Shown one piece after another: positions 1-13,130 of a DNA stretch of 64,000 nucleotides; within the stretch, counting starts at the first letter, position 1, and every line of letters starts with the position of its first letter. The stretch is from NCBI RefSeq assembly GCF_000499845.2, contig NC_023751.2, forward strand, positions 31,715,475-31,779,474, in the 5' to 3' direction. The stretch comes from Phaseolus vulgaris. Lineage: Eukaryota; Streptophyta; Magnoliopsida; Fabales; Fabaceae. Under the pieces are notes generated by a model. It was given only the letters and a program-made list of their open reading frames with translations. It was not told where the DNA came from and did no database searches. The translations under genes and the position numbers were made by a program.

Positions 1-284
1 CAATGCAATAACGATTGACTTAAAGACATAGTGATATAAGTGTTGTAACACAAAATCAACTCATATAAACACAAAAAACTATAACTTAAAAGAAAATAAT
101 AAACACTAACAACAAATTACAAAAGAATCACATATTGATAGGCATAAATATCAATTTCAAATATGTAGTAAATTTGTAAAATACCAAGCTTTTTTAAGAA
201 TTTCACGTTATATATGTCTTTCTATTATATTTTTTTTCAATAAATTTAAATTTTAACTTGACAACTTTTAAATTAAAGTGTTGT
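1..284. other. AT-rich intergenic DNA, nothing recognised
   Basis: No open reading frame, splice-like structure or repeat end could be supported here. It precedes an LTR-like repeat. Confidence 0.5.
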
Positions 285-1530
285 AATAAATTACACATAT
301 TGGTATATTATGAACCTAATTTTGACTTATATTTGGGTAATCGTCATTCTTTTTGGTTGTCTTCGTAATAGTTTTTAATTCAAAATCAATTTTTTTTCAC
401 TATGGCTTTATGTTTTGTTTATTTTTGTAGGAAAATGAGAAGACTTTAGGTTAAAATAGAACTAATATTCTTACTTAAGCAAGCCTCTAGGGCGCTTAAG
501 CAAGAGACACATGACTTGTACTCTTAAAGATTCTAAAAATTTCGGATAACTTGTGACTTGTTGTCTCTATTGTTATTTTTGCTTTACCTAAAGAGACATT
601 CTAAGACCGTGTTGTAAAGAGAAAAATTCAACTCAAAATATTATAAATACATGAGTTAACAAATATTGTAAATCATCCTAAGTATATGTACATTGAGTTT
701 TTTTTCTCTCTTTTTATTTGTTTTTGTGTAAGTGTAAGGTCGTGAGTGGCTAAACATTGTTGTTAGAGGTTGACCTAACTACCCGACACATGTAATTTGT
801 GTTCTCCTTTTTTACATTATTTAGTTATCCAGTTAATTGTTTTTACTTTATTCTTAATGCTTGTTTGACCTAACTAACCAAATCACATCACTTTAATTAC
901 TATTGAAAAACTTTAAAAAAAAATTAGAATCTATGTGAGAACTATGATACAACCTACAACTAGAAACAAGGGTGGGAACAAATATAAGAATTATCAAGTC
1001 AAGCGAAGTCTTTAATCTCAATGCTGGTTGCTTAACAAACCTCGCTAAGAAATCAATTTGATATTCTTTAAGCGACCTAGGTATTTTCTCATTGAGAAAT
1101 TATGTTAAAATCAATTTCATAGAGATAGTGAAATCAATATCCGACAATTATTTTATCATCTCATTCTTAGTTATCTTTATTATTTTTAAAATTTCAAATT
1201 ATTTGAATAGCCTTTGTTTTTATATTAAAAAAAGCCCAACAATTCTTATTTGGATATTTATTTATTTAAATTTGTGTGTGTTTTTCTACCAATTCATTTT
1301 TATTGACTTTTATTGTCTAATTTGTTCAATTCCTTTTTATTGGCCACTATTCAAAACCAAATATATAGTTTCCTCTATATTGAATGAATTTTATGAAATA
1401 CTATTTTTTTTTGTTATAAAATCCTAGATTTAGTTTTATTCTGATTAAATAGTTATATATAAAAAGTATATGTAGATTCGATACTTGGGCTTTTATTCAT
1501 TTACTACTAGCAAAAAAATTGGTATACTTT
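285..1530 (+). repeat. Decayed Ty3/gypsy-type LTR (copy A)
   Basis: This stretch aligns by eye, in the same order, with 48145-49320. Shared blocks include the phrase around 'cttatatttgggta' (328-340), the 'cttaagcaagcctc' block near 474, the 'gattgtaca/acatgta' middle part, 'ggtattttc' near 1080, 'gtgaaatcaatat' near 1128 and an end near 1520 reading 'aaaattggta'. The 'ttaagcaag' phrases and the end motif are like LTRs of legume Ty3 elements (family knowledge, not searched). No coding body is next to it, so it is probably a solo or truncated LTR. The 111-residue reading frame at 1092-1427 lies inside it and has no recognisable domain. Confidence 0.5.
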
Positions 1531-4500
1531 CCAGAAAGTTATCAACGCTTCACATCCATTTTATATAGTTTGAAATCCATGATAGAAACATAAGTATGGA
1601 GTATTCAAATTTCTCCTAATCTTGGAACATGAGCATATCTCTCATCATAGTCTATGTCTTCCTATTGACTTTTGCAACCAACCTTGCCTTACTTTTGGTT
1701 ATGTATCCATCCTCATCTACTTTGTTTTCAAAACTCATTTAAGTACAATGCCACATACTTGATTCTTGAAGTAACATGTATACTCTAGAAAGGAGATTGA
1801 ATAAAACTACAAGATTTTTCTTGCAAACAATTAGATCATGTTAGAGCAAAGTTCAATAATCCTTAATTTTGATTAAGTGCATGTCACAACAAAGTGTAAA
1901 ACATGAAGATTACTTGTTTGTAAGATGGTGTCTTTGAAAAATGGGAGATCATATAAGATGCAATCACTTTGTTTGATAAAAATATACAACAACTTGTAGT
2001 CTTTGCTTCGTATGATAATTGAAACCTTCATTAGAAGATAAATACACACAATCTTTAAGCTTTTGTTGTACCTTTACAAAAATATTTTGTAAAGCATGTC
2101 AAACCTAACTTATTTTCCATCACTCTCTTGTTGTGGTGTACAATTGTAAAGAAAATAGATGAATTCATGCTTGGAAAGAAATCTTAGGTCAGAAACAAAT
2201 TTTAGCTCTTAATGATTAATTTGCATGTTCAACATGTAACATGCATTAATATGGATGTTTGACATATGTTAATCACATCTTGCATGTTTAATACATGACA
2301 TTATCACACTCTACATGTCACACATGAGACATGCCTCAATATGGACGTGTTAATTGCATTTTACATGTTTGACATAACACTTGACACATTTTGCATGTCT
2401 AACACTTCACATGTTTCAGGACAAATGGCATTTATCTCACTCCACTAATCAAGCAAGTGACACTCTTTTCACTATGCATGATCGATATGTGGCATTATGT
2501 GATTGTTAATATATTTGCAAATATCTCGTTCATGCACAGTTAGTGCTTAACATTGATGTCACAATTTATGGTTAATCAATATTATTATTCTTGCATATGG
2601 AATCCTACAACATCTTACATATTGTCAGTTTTTAAATATATTAGTTTTCATATTCTAGAGTCATCCACGCCTTTCAATTTTTCGACAAAAAAAATCTAGG
2701 TTGTTTGTATTGAAGAGTGTGATTGTCAAAAACTCAAAGGTTTACTCTATAAATATGAACCAAAAAATTAAAAAGAACATTGACAACATGCTTAAGAAAA
2801 AAACAGCCACCTTTATCTAAGAATCATACTTTAGAGAGTAATGGTACCTTTTATATTTGTTTTTTCCACTTGTTCATTCCAATCCTCTAATACTAGAAAA
2901 TCATCAAGAAAATCATTTCCAATGTACAAATTTCAAAATGTTTAGGATACCTTATTAATGCATTTTTGAAGTTCTTAAGCAAATAATTAATGACTTTTTT
3001 GAGTTTAGGGTTTAAAGTCATTAACAAACTATATTTTTGATAATCGATAGATAGAAAAAAATGATGTCTTGATGTATCATGTCACTAAACTAGTAAAGAT
3101 GTTGACATTTCATACATCATTAATCTAAAGTTATGTAAGGATGTCTAATTTTTTTTTATCTTTAAGAGGTATGTGTAAGAAATTATTTGCTTTATGAGCT
3201 TAAACAAACAAATAACAATGTGAAAGACTAATTTTCATAATTTCAAAATTCTTATTTTATTTTTTAGGTTTTAGTAATTTTTAAAAATTTATACTTTTCA
3301 TGTTCATAACAAATGTGTATTTCTAATATTAATTTTATTATTTCATTTCATTTTGAAATAAATATAACTACTAAATTCAAAATATATAAAAAAAAGATAA
3401 CAACAAAAATAATAATAAATCAAAGAATAAATTTATATTATCTAAAATTTTTAACTTTAAGGTAATTTTTATATGCATATATCTCATTTGTCATATTATC
3501 TACAAAATTAATTTATTATTCATAAAATTTATTTATACAAAATTTCATATTTTTATCAATGTAGTTAAATATTACAAAAATTAAAAGGGTATCCATATAT
3601 TTTAAAATTAAATTAATATTTTATTAAAAAGTTATAAAATATTAGAAATTTTAATTAATAAATATTTTAATTAAATTCAACTCAATAAAAACTAATAAAC
3701 CATACCTAATTATACCTATATTATTCCATATATGTGTAAACGATTTCATAATTTTTTTTAATTTAAATTTTATTATTTTGAAAATTATTTTCTTAATTTA
3801 TTCAATTATTTGAATTTTATTTATTGTTTTATTTAATTTTTATATAAGTTATTACTAATCGATAACCGTTAATAATAGAGATTGAATTTTATAATTATTT
3901 TTCTTTTTTCTTTTAATATTTGTTAAGCTACTCTTTAGATTTTGTATCTAAAAGAAGTTACTCTTGGATGTCATTTCATTATACAATTACTAGTGGAACG
4001 AAATACTTGGTGCCTATGTACTCTATAAGCAAATAAAATTAATAATAATAGTTATAAATAAAAATAATGAATAGTTGATATATATTGTGTTGTGGAAAAA
4101 TGTGAGTAATTTATAGTGTATTATGATGTTGAAATGTTTGTGAAGTTACTTTAGGATTTAGATAATTTATTTTCATTATTTTTAATTTTAGAATATAATT
4201 AAAGATAAAATTAAAATATGAAATACGTAGAAAATATTTTTATACATACAATAATGAATAAATTAAAATGTTTTATAACTATTTTTATATACATTCTATT
4301 ATAAATTTATTTTTATTTTGATAGAAAATTATAAAAAAGTATTTTATGTACATAATTTCTTACAACTTTAACATAAATTTTAATATTATTTTTTAATTAA
4401 TTTTATTATAATAATTAACTTTTGTCATTTCTAATTTTATTTTCTATTATCATAAAAAGATATATACACGCGCATATGCCTCTCGTTTCATTAGTAATAA

Positions 4501-4800
4501 TTTTTATTGAATAGAAAATTATAAAAAAATAAATAATAGTAGTTCTATAGTAAATTGTATTATCAATAATGAAACAAAAAATTTAAAATTTTTAAATTAT
4601 TTTCTCCACTCAGTTATTTTTTTTTTAAAAGAAAGACATGCTAGTTATTATGCTATCTGTGTAATTCTCTTTTAACAGTGTCATTTCGGAAAAGATTTAT
4701 TGAGGGGAAACATAATTCCATTGCACTTTCTAAACACAACAGAGTGATACGTTTTCAAGCGTCTCTGATTGGAACACGTTACCTCCTGAATGCTACATAT
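1531..4800. other. AT-rich intergenic DNA
   Basis: No gene is supported. It includes a local cluster of short ACATG/CATGT words at about 2218-2420, listed separately as a finding. The part from about 3240 to 4650 is very AT-rich, with short A and T runs and no repeat end that could be placed. Confidence 0.5.
2218..2420. repeat. Cluster of short catgt/acatg words
   Basis: Within about 200 bp the words 'gcatgtt', 'acatgtaacatgc', 'catgtttaatacatgaca', 'tacatgtcacacatgagacatg', 'acatgtttgacata' and 'gcatgtctaacacttcacatgttt' recur in both orientations. The spacing is irregular, so this is not a clean tandem array. No function is assigned. Confidence 0.4.
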
Positions 4801-5076
4801 TTTCATAACTTTATCTTATGATCTTTCCCCATCTTCCCTTTTGTTCTGGAAAGATAATTGTTTTAGGCAACATTCGGCTTGTAACGATGGCAGAGTCTCC
4901 AACTGCATCTACTATTTCTTTAAACATTAATTGAGCAAGTGCAAAAAGAGAAAGACGAAATGCATAACAGTTTGAACAAAAAGAATGATCTTTACAGAAT
5001 GAATGATTAATGATTCTACCGATTAAAAACACTAACAAGTTAAGCAATAAAATGTTGAGAAAGAAGCAGGAAGAAA

Positions 5077-5499
5077 TCATTGTTCAGTTTGGCGACGAGC
5101 AGCAGGAAAGGGAACACTAAATCTAGCAGAGAAACTGGGAGGCATGTCATCATCTTCACTCTGAGCCCCACTATTGAAGTTGAGGGCATAGCTGTGCTCA
5201 TCGTACTGAAATCTGTTCTTCTGCTGCTTCCTGCCATACCCGCTTATCTTTCTAATGAATGTTTTCCACTTGGGACCTGCAATCACTTCTGTAAACTCCT
5301 TCATATTCCTCAACTTGCAAATCACCCACGAATCACCCCTTTGCTCGACTGAGCCGTTAACTTGTTCACGGCCTCCGCACCAACTCAACCCAAAACCTCG
5401 AAAGCATCCATACCTACATCCAGTGGGCTCTTGGTGGTCGAAGAAATCTTCCCTGTGTTCCGCTGCCTCCACCAATGGCATTCCCTCTGAAGCAGCCAT
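5077..5499 (-). CDS. Small plant-specific protein of unknown function, 140 aa, intronless
   Basis: A single open frame of 140 residues starts at the ATG at 5499 and stops with TGA at 5079-5077. The N-terminal third is rich in Cys and Gly (residues about 28-43, GCRYGCFRGFGLSWCGG region). The middle holds a W-x-V-I-x-K-L stretch and a basic KWKTFIRKI segment. The C-terminal part reads RFQYDEHSYALNFNSG, followed by an acidic patch and a PPSFSARFSVPF tail. The YD-x-x-SYALNF and FSARFS phrases match a family of small Arabidopsis and legume proteins that I remember as uncharacterised and often stress-responsive; that memory is not checked. There is no signal peptide or membrane segment. A CT-rich leader on this strand (GA-rich on the plus strand, about 5586-5608) fits a plant 5' UTR. 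Confidence 0.8.
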   Translation of the reverse strand: MAASEGMPLVEAAEHREDFFDHQEPTGCRYGCFRGFGLSWCGGREQVNGSVEQRGDSWVICKLRNMKEFTEVIAGPKWKTFIRKISGYGRKQQKNRFQYDEHSYALNFNSGAQSEDDDMPPSFSARFSVPFPAARRQTEQ

Positions 5500-6416
5500 A
5501 TTTCAGAGGATGGGAAATTTGCAAGGATTGTAGCTGATAATTATGTAGATAGCTCTAACAAATAGATGATGATTATAAAGAGTTGGGAGAGAGAGAAAGA
5601 GAGAGTTGCAAAGGAGGAAATGGCAAAGAAAATGAAGCTACAGCTGTCTGGAACATCTCTAACTAAAAGATATTAATAAAAAAAGAAATCACAATTGTTT
5701 AAACTGGAAACCATTGAGGAGTTTGGAATCGCCAAGGACGGTTTCAACCGATGATTGGCAATTGGCATGTCCGTCACTCAAGACATAAGACATAATAATA
5801 GAATTAAATAGTTGAAAAGGAAAAGTAAATGAAGAGTGGAAAAAGTTAATATAATATATGAATTGAGTTTCATGTGCCCCACACCACACCACACCTAACG
5901 GAAAGGATATAGCCGACCCAACGGTACGCCGTGTCATGCCCAGCTGTTGGTGGCTCCCACGTCCATTGATGGAGGAGTGGTAGCAAAGAAATTTAGTTGT
6001 CTTGTCACTTGAGAAATAGTTGAAGAAAAGGAAAGGTCCTTTGGTCAATACATACAATAACACACCACTAGTAAGGATCAGTAATCACTTCAATTTCTCC
6101 CTTTCTATCAACATCAAATTAACCACTTCAAAACAGTAACCATAACAACATTACTGTTAAGTGCTTTTTAACTCTTTACAATGTCCATCTTTACAACCAC
6201 TATAAAAAAATTAAAAAATATCAATATCTTTCTTTTTCTGTTTTAACTAGTACGACACATGATATTCACTGAGGTTTGGGTGTAATACAAGAATACTAAA
6301 AGGACTCACAACTATTAACCTTACCTTACCGTCTCACACTTGCATACTTTTCCTACAGTATATATTCACCAAATCAGATCCAAAACAGGAATTTAGCACA
6401 CTGCAGTTGTTGGAAA
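5500..6416. other. Intergenic region between the small protein gene and the kinase 3' end
   Basis: It holds the presumed promoter and leader of the small minus-strand gene (CT-rich on that strand near 5586-5608) and, beyond it, the 3' flank of the kinase gene. No convincing TATA box could be fixed. A 124-residue frame at 5689-6063 has no recognisable domain and is probably chance. Confidence 0.45.
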
Positions 6417-9400
6417 TTATTTCTGCACTTGACTAAGCGATGAAGTAGGTTGCTGCTGTTGATTTTGTCCTTTAGGAGAGATCTTGGTTGCCATGGAACG
6501 TAATCCATTGGCAATCTCAGTGAAGGAAGGTCTTTCTGATGGTTCTGAAGACCAGCACATCTCCATCAGCAGTCTCCATTCTTGATCGCAAGATTCTGGA
6601 ACTGGAGGTCTTAAAGTGTTGTTTACTATACCACCTGAATTATGTGACAAACCAAAATATCAATAACCAAAACTAGTGAATAAAATGCTACGTATGGATT
6701 CAAACATTTGGACTAACTACCTATAATGGCCCCATAGTGCAAATCAGCATATGGCTCTTCTCCCGTGAGCAGTTCCCACATAACAATACCAAACGAAAAC
6801 ACATCAACCTGTAACGATAAATATGAGAAACAACTGTTTATAGAATGACAAAATATGAAGGAAGCATAAAAATAAATCAGCTTTCTAACAAGTTAAAGCA
6901 CAAAATATACCTTCTCTGATACAAGACTACTGCTCCCATTAAGCAGTTCTGGGGCCATCCAAGGTAGAGTTCCTCTAACTCCGCCGGATATTAAAGTCTG
7001 ACATTTTACTTTGGACAGACCCAAGTCACCAACCTGAAATGAAAGTCAGAAGGTCGATAACTAGGATACAAAATGTATGAGCCCATTTGTATCGACATTT
7101 TTATGAGGGAATCACCTTTACTTCTAAACAATCCCTTCAATAAATTTTATGGGTTTGTTTCTTCTATTGAAGAAAAAAAAAAGAATCTATAGGAAACAAA
7201 TTTATGTTTATTTTGAGTAGTTACTTTGAATAGATTTGAAAAACAATGTTGAAATTACAACCACCTATCAAAATAAAGTGTCTTTTATAAGAGAAAAATG
7301 CAAAATATATTTATACCGTCATTGCATAACCATTAAACTCCGTAAAAAAACAAAACACTACTTTTTCCCTTACATAAATCTCTAAAAAATAATTCACTTT
7401 TTTATACAATCTTAAAAAACCGGCCATATATTCAAGTGTTCTATGCTATGAGTAGTGCCGCGTGGACCAAGAAAGCATGTAACATAACTCCGTTAAGAAA
7501 ATTTCTGATCGAAAAAATTGTTGGAGTGGTGGACCTAATTATAAAACATTAATTAACCTAAATCTACGGGAATTGGTCCGCAAATCATTCACTTCCTTAT
7601 TTACAACATAGTGTAATGCATCTATAGTATGAATGAGTACAGAACAACAATATTTCAAATATGACCACATAAGAACAAAATATTTCAACCTTGCATATTG
7701 GACGGTGTGGATCTCGGAGATTCACGAGCAAGTTGTCACTTTTCAAGTCAAAGTGTACTATATTTTTTCCATGCAAGTACTCCATGCCAAAGGCCACATC
7801 CATTGCAATCAAAAGCCGTTTGCGCTTGTCAAGATTCCTGATATTATCACATAAATCAAACAATTATGATAGGAACTAGAGGAATAAAGTAGAAAAGAAA
7901 CTGAAAGTTGTTTTAAGATAGCTCACTAAACCTCACAGAATACTCTGATCACTAATGAAACAGTAAGAAATACTGAAAATAAAGACGAATTGGAGCACAG
8001 CGCTCCTTAAAGTTAAAGAAAAAACATTGACACTCCAACTGAGAGAGTACCTCCTCTGCTCAAACCCAAACCTCCCAATACCAAGACGCAACCCCCCTTC
8101 CCCATTTGGTTAACCTTCTCCAAATACTCATGATTCCCAGACTTCAATCCTCCACTCTCTCCTTGTCACCGGAAAAACCTGGCAATTCTGTTACTAAACC
8201 ACTATCTCCATGGCCCCTTCCCCAGTCCATCTTTTTACCTCTCCTTCTATAAACATTTACTATGGCCTATCAATTTACTGTTATGAAAACAGTAATGCAT
8301 TAAATCAAAGTAATGCAAATTAATCAACAGATGGTTTTGTGAGCATGCACCTAGGGACATGCACATATACAAATACATTACTAGTACCTCCCATTCTTCT
8401 GCAATGCATTTCTTAGAGAACCATTAACCATATACTCCGTCACTGTCGCCACAGAACCTCCCGGGCCATCAAGCACAACACCATAGAATGCTACCACATT
8501 TGGATGATGCAAGTCAGCAAGCTTGATTGCCTCATTCCAAAAGTCTGCTCTCTGTTGATGTATAAATCATGAACAATGTCAGTCAGTTCATTGGATGGAA
8601 AAATAAGTGGGAAATAGAAATCAGAACAATTAATGATGAGACACAGACCAGGCGCTCTTGCTCCGAAGGTTTTCCTGCAAAACACCTATCATTAATCCGC
8701 TTTATTGCAACATCAGTGCCCCTCCATTTTCCATGATATACAGTCCCAAAGGTCCCAGAACCCAACTCTATCAGCTCTTCAAGGTCACAATTTTTTATAA
8801 CCTAATCAAATCGCAAGTTAAGGTTTTAGCTCAGCTTAGTTGGTAATATGAAACCATAGAAGAGAGAACACATGCAAAAGAAAACATTAAACCTGCAAAG
8901 CTCCAACATCTGATGCTGGAAAGCCAAAATTTGATTTCTCTGGAAGCTTGCTTTTGAGATCCTGAGAGGAAAATATATATTAGTATTTATTATTATAATA
9001 ATAATAAAAACTATCAATAACAATAATAATAAAAGTAAGAAAAATCACATCCAAATAAGGGCAGCAATGGAATAGGGTGGGTTTTTCCCTCCACACGATT
9101 CACCTCCCCAAACCCACCCATGAATCCACATCCTTCTGACAGACAGAGATGAAAACATTGATGCCCAATCTTGTCCCGTTTTGTGTCATCCCCATAAAAA
9201 CGAAAGTAAAAACTTAATAAGATAATAAGAAATTGTAGAACATATTGTTACTACAGAGATGTAAGCTTAACTTTACAGTTAACTAATACATTGTTTTATT
9301 ATCAAAGTGGGACTGGGTCCGGGGCAGGCATCTAAGCACAATCAATATCATGATGGGACAAGTACAGGCAGGTACAGTTTTTTTGCCATGTCTGCACCCA

Positions 9401-12400
9401 TTGGAAAGTACGATGGAGGGGCGACAAATGTATTATTATAGAAACTATTCCTACAATTTCAAGGTAGAGAAGATAATAGCAAGGAGTGTGCAAGCAATGT
9501 CACCTGAATTTTATCTTTATGCTGTATATCTATTTGATTATTTCGAACATCTCCATCGCCAATGTCCTCATGATGGGACAAATCTCTGGCATTCAAATCA
9601 ATATTTGAAGAAGTGCTTGAGTGCAGAACGGAAGCGGCTAAACCTTCAGCAATGGCTTGAAGTTGTCGGTCTTCTGATGAGACTTCAATAAAGAAACGAC
9701 AATGACCGTGAGTCAAAAGCTTAAAATTAAATAAGATAAATATATTACTCATTTATGGTGTTAACAAATTCACATACCCTTGGCGGCAGATCGAGCTTCT
9801 TCCAAAGCTAAATTCTGTTTGAATGTCTGATAGAGGCCATTGTCTATTTGAGCTTCTAAATTTTGTTCCCCATTGATGCCCGGATTCTCACCAAGTTGAT
9901 CCTTATTTGAATAGGTTTCTTTCTTCAATGCAACTTTGTTAGGTCTCGGTGGTGGAAAGTATGAACTGTGTATATTCCATAGATCCTGATTGCTAAAAAG
10001 TGAGTTTGAGGAATCCTGCACATCTCCAAACCTAGAAGATGGAGGAACTGAAGATAAAACTGCATCATCCCTGTTATGGTTTCCACTCTTTGACTGAGGA
10101 TTTGAGCCAGGTATACCCCAAATAGGGGGTTGTAGAACCTCATTACATTCCACTGGCCTGGAATTATTCCCATATGAAATTTCCACAGTAGAACTAGGAA
10201 GCATATCTATCATATTAATTTGATCTGCATCAGTGATCAACTTTGACTTAAGGTTGTTATCTAGAGCCAACCCTTTCTTCTCTACAATATGTTGAGTGCT
10301 GCTGTAATCAAATTTATCATTATTTAGAAAATTTTCAGGATTACCTATTTTCAGGTTGTCCATTCTTCCATCAATAGGTTTGAGAAGATCCTGTGCTATC
10401 CAATTCTCCATGGCATCTGCTTTTGAAATAGTGCTAGCAAGTTCATTAGTATATTCTGTTGGACATTCTTGAACCATACAGTCAGAATTTTCAATAGATG
10501 TGCCAACAACTAAAGGTATATCATTATTAACAGGTTTATTCACAGGAGCATCCTTTTTAGACCTGTTTTCAAGTGGCACCATATGCTGGCGGGTGACATC
10601 ATCTCGATAAGAAAGTGGTGTTGTTCCCATCAGCCCATCACTTGGCAACTGTTTTTCTCCTATTCTTACAACTGCTTCCTGGATAACTGCATTCCTGGGA
10701 TGATCAGACCTGTCCAGCTTTTGTATAAAAACCCTCTCACCTTCAGACTCCAAAGAAAGTCCAGTTGTGTCTGTACAAGCTACTCCAGGTGGAGTATCCA
10801 ATTTGCTTAGGACCTTGGGTCTGGTCACAACTGCTTGTTCAACATTGTCTTCCTTCATTGGTGCAGATACCAAAACAATATTTGTTGCTTGAGCCCTTGA
10901 ATTGTCCTCCGTAGGTAGACTATAGAAACTTGGGATTGAATCAGAAATTGGACCAGCACAACTATTTTGCTGATCCTTAACCACAGGATCTGAATGTGCA
11001 TGAGGCAACTTTTTCTGACACATATAACAGTCCTCCACTCTTTGGAATTTCTCAGAGGTCATCATTGGTTGTTGAGGTACAAATGCATCAGAAAAGATTA
11101 CATGCTCTGCTGAAGGAACCTGTATCCAGCCATAATTACCTCCAAAAGGGACTTGAACCTGAAATGTTTTGTAACTTTGTTCAGCAGGAACCTGGTGAAT
11201 CCTTAGCCCTGTAGCATTTTCATCATTATATTGGTCCAAACGGTTTTGCTGAGGTTGCATGAATGGTTGTGATTGAATAACACTTGGTCTTAAACCAGCA
11301 AGAGAAAATGGCTGAGTCATGGTCATTTGCACTGCAGGGATTACCTGATGGGACCCAAAACAGGAAGTATTATCATGAAATTGATGTTGGGAATAGATGG
11401 AGCCAGGCTTACCTAGAAGCTGAGGATTCAGGAATCCCACATGGGGAGGAAGCTGGACATAATCTGCATGATTCATAATCTCCTGGCGATGATCAACAAA
11501 AGTTTGCAAAGGTGCAGAGGGTGGAATTTCCAAACCAGATTGTTGCACCCCAAATTGAGGTTGAGAAAAAGTAACAGGAACAGACTTTTCTAACTCAACC
11601 TCATTCTGGAGAAGTGGAGTGTGGGTTGGACCAGAATTACTGACAGGAATGCCCAGTGGAAGCGCAGAGGCCTCTGTGTAAGATGTACCAGGCTCAGGAA
11701 CCACAGAATTTGAAGTACCATCATGAGAAGAGGCCACGTTCCCCTCAGGTGATAAAGAACTGGGCATAGGTACAGGTACCCCAGTGACATCCCCTTGAGC
11801 AGCATTCAAGCTATCAAGAGCATCTATCCCGCTAAAATCAGAATTCTGGGTAGAGACTGCACTTGTATAACTCGCTTTCCTTGTTAGTTTGCCACCAATC
11901 CCATCAGTAATTCCATTCACAGCTTCAACATATTTCAGTCCACCATCATGCAAATTTACAAACTGTGCTACACCTGAAGGATCAAGTTCTGAAGCAGAAA
12001 GAAGAAAGACCCTTAATTTGGGAGAACCGTTAGGAGACCTCTCAATCAATCTCTCATACTCCTCCATCATATTCTCCAGATCATCAGGGCAGGAAACCGA
12101 AACCAATGCATCAAGATCCTCATCAGGGAGCTGATATTTGATAACCACATGTTGCCCAAATGTACCAACCATCTTCTGCACCAAATCATTAAAACTCACA
12201 TCTCTCTTAACACTTATGATCCTTGTATGCCCTCCAACATATCTCAACATTCCATCACTTGGCCTAGGCAAAATCTTCCCACCATAACTGCACATCAACT
12301 TCATTTTCCGCCCTGAAACCGAATCATCCCCACCCTCCTCACTCGCCTGATCTGTCCGCTGGCTTGACGGGGTATTGGAAATGGAACCAACCCCAACACC

Positions 12401-12925
12401 ACCACAAACATGATCACCAGAATTGCTAATGACTCTGCTGTTCGCCGGAACAGCATTATTATTATTATTATTATTATTAACATCACTACTATTAATACTA
12501 TCCAGACCATTACCCGAGGCAACCCAGTTACCCCCCAAATTCATAGGATACCCATGAGTAGCAGCCACAAAACTACTCGAAACATCAACAGCATTGCCAC
12601 CAACAGCACCAACCCTATTGGGAAAACTAGGAACATGAACAAACCCAACAGCAGGATTCACGGAGGGATTATGATTATGAATAGGCACAGCAGGGCGAAC
12701 ACACCACGTGGCAGCCCCACCGCCACCTCCCGAAGTCACATTCCCATACCCCATTCCAACCAAGCCAGCATCAGAGACAGACGCAGGGTAGAAAATCGGC
12801 ACCGCTCCGCCGGGAACCGCCGTAGACACCGGCAAAACGAGAGACTCCTCCGCCACACTCCGGGCTACTGAATTCAGTGGCCTCACAACATCGCCGCCAG
12901 GAACAGAGGTTTGCTCAAACGCCAT
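6417..12925 (-). CDS. PB1-domain Raf-like MAPKKK-type protein kinase, 9 coding exons, 1429 aa
   Basis: Coding exons read from this strand are 12925-9778, 9682-9504, 8961-8893, 8801-8649, 8551-8388, 7837-7690, 7033-6911, 6808-6721 and 6634-6417. All introns are GT-AG, the phases agree, and the sum is 4290 nt. Residues 208-306 form a PB1 domain. A long Ser/Pro/Gln-rich middle follows. The kinase domain runs from about 1139 to the C-terminus: G-loop GSGTFG (1146-1151), VAIK Lys1166, catalytic loop HFDLKSDN (Asp1268, Asn1273), metal-binding GDLG (Asp1290) and APE ending at Glu1316. The PB1 plus C-terminal kinase layout and the variant HFD and DLG motifs are those of plant Raf-like group B4 kinases. 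Members of that group phosphorylate and activate SnRK2 kinases under osmotic stress (family knowledge). Start chosen: MAFEQ at 12925, because the open frame upstream runs across an intron acceptor. A poly-Asn run at about 149-156 is encoded by an ATT/AAT microsatellite. Confidence 0.93.
12455..12480 (-). repeat. Coding trinucleotide microsatellite (poly-Asn) in the kinase gene
   Basis: About eight copies of ATT on the plus strand (AAT/AAC on the coding strand) encode eight consecutive Asn residues upstream of the PB1 domain. The run lies in a low-complexity linker, so length changes would likely be tolerated. Confidence 0.85.
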
Positions 12926-13047
12926 AACCACCGAAAACTCAAAATCACAAAGAAAACCGCTAATCAATAAAAGAAGCACGCAAATCGAAGACAAAACCTG
13001 TAAATTAGAGAGGCAACGGATTCGCCTAAAGAGCTCGATGTCAAATC

Positions 13048-13130
13048 CTGCAAACAAAAAACGCAGTTTAAAACCCTAGTCAAATAGAAACAAAAAAAAA
13101 ACACATTAAATTGAGAGAAAGAGCAAATAC
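13048..13130 (-). other. Probable 5' UTR intron of the Raf-like kinase
   Basis: On the minus strand a donor TTG|GTATTT lies at 13131/13130 and a T-rich acceptor TTTGCAG| ends at 13048, leaving an 83-nt intron between a leader exon and the ATG exon. This explains why a longer open frame, reaching to 13057, should not be used as the protein start. RNA reads were not available. Confidence 0.65.

Noticed and set aside
5689..6063. 124-residue minus-strand frame upstream of the small protein gene
   Set aside because: No domain is recognised, composition is non-coding, and it would overlap the likely promoter.
12410..12871. 153-residue plus-strand frame rich in Ile, Asn and Arg opposite the kinase
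   Set aside because: It is produced by the reverse of the coding microsatellite and flanking exon; the low-complexity content explains it.
12926..13057. N-terminal extension of the kinase frame up to 13057, with a hydrophobic stretch resembling a signal peptide
   Set aside because: The extended frame crosses an intron acceptor ending at 13048 and the ATG at 13057 lies inside the proposed intron. The MAFEQ start at 12925 fits the family.
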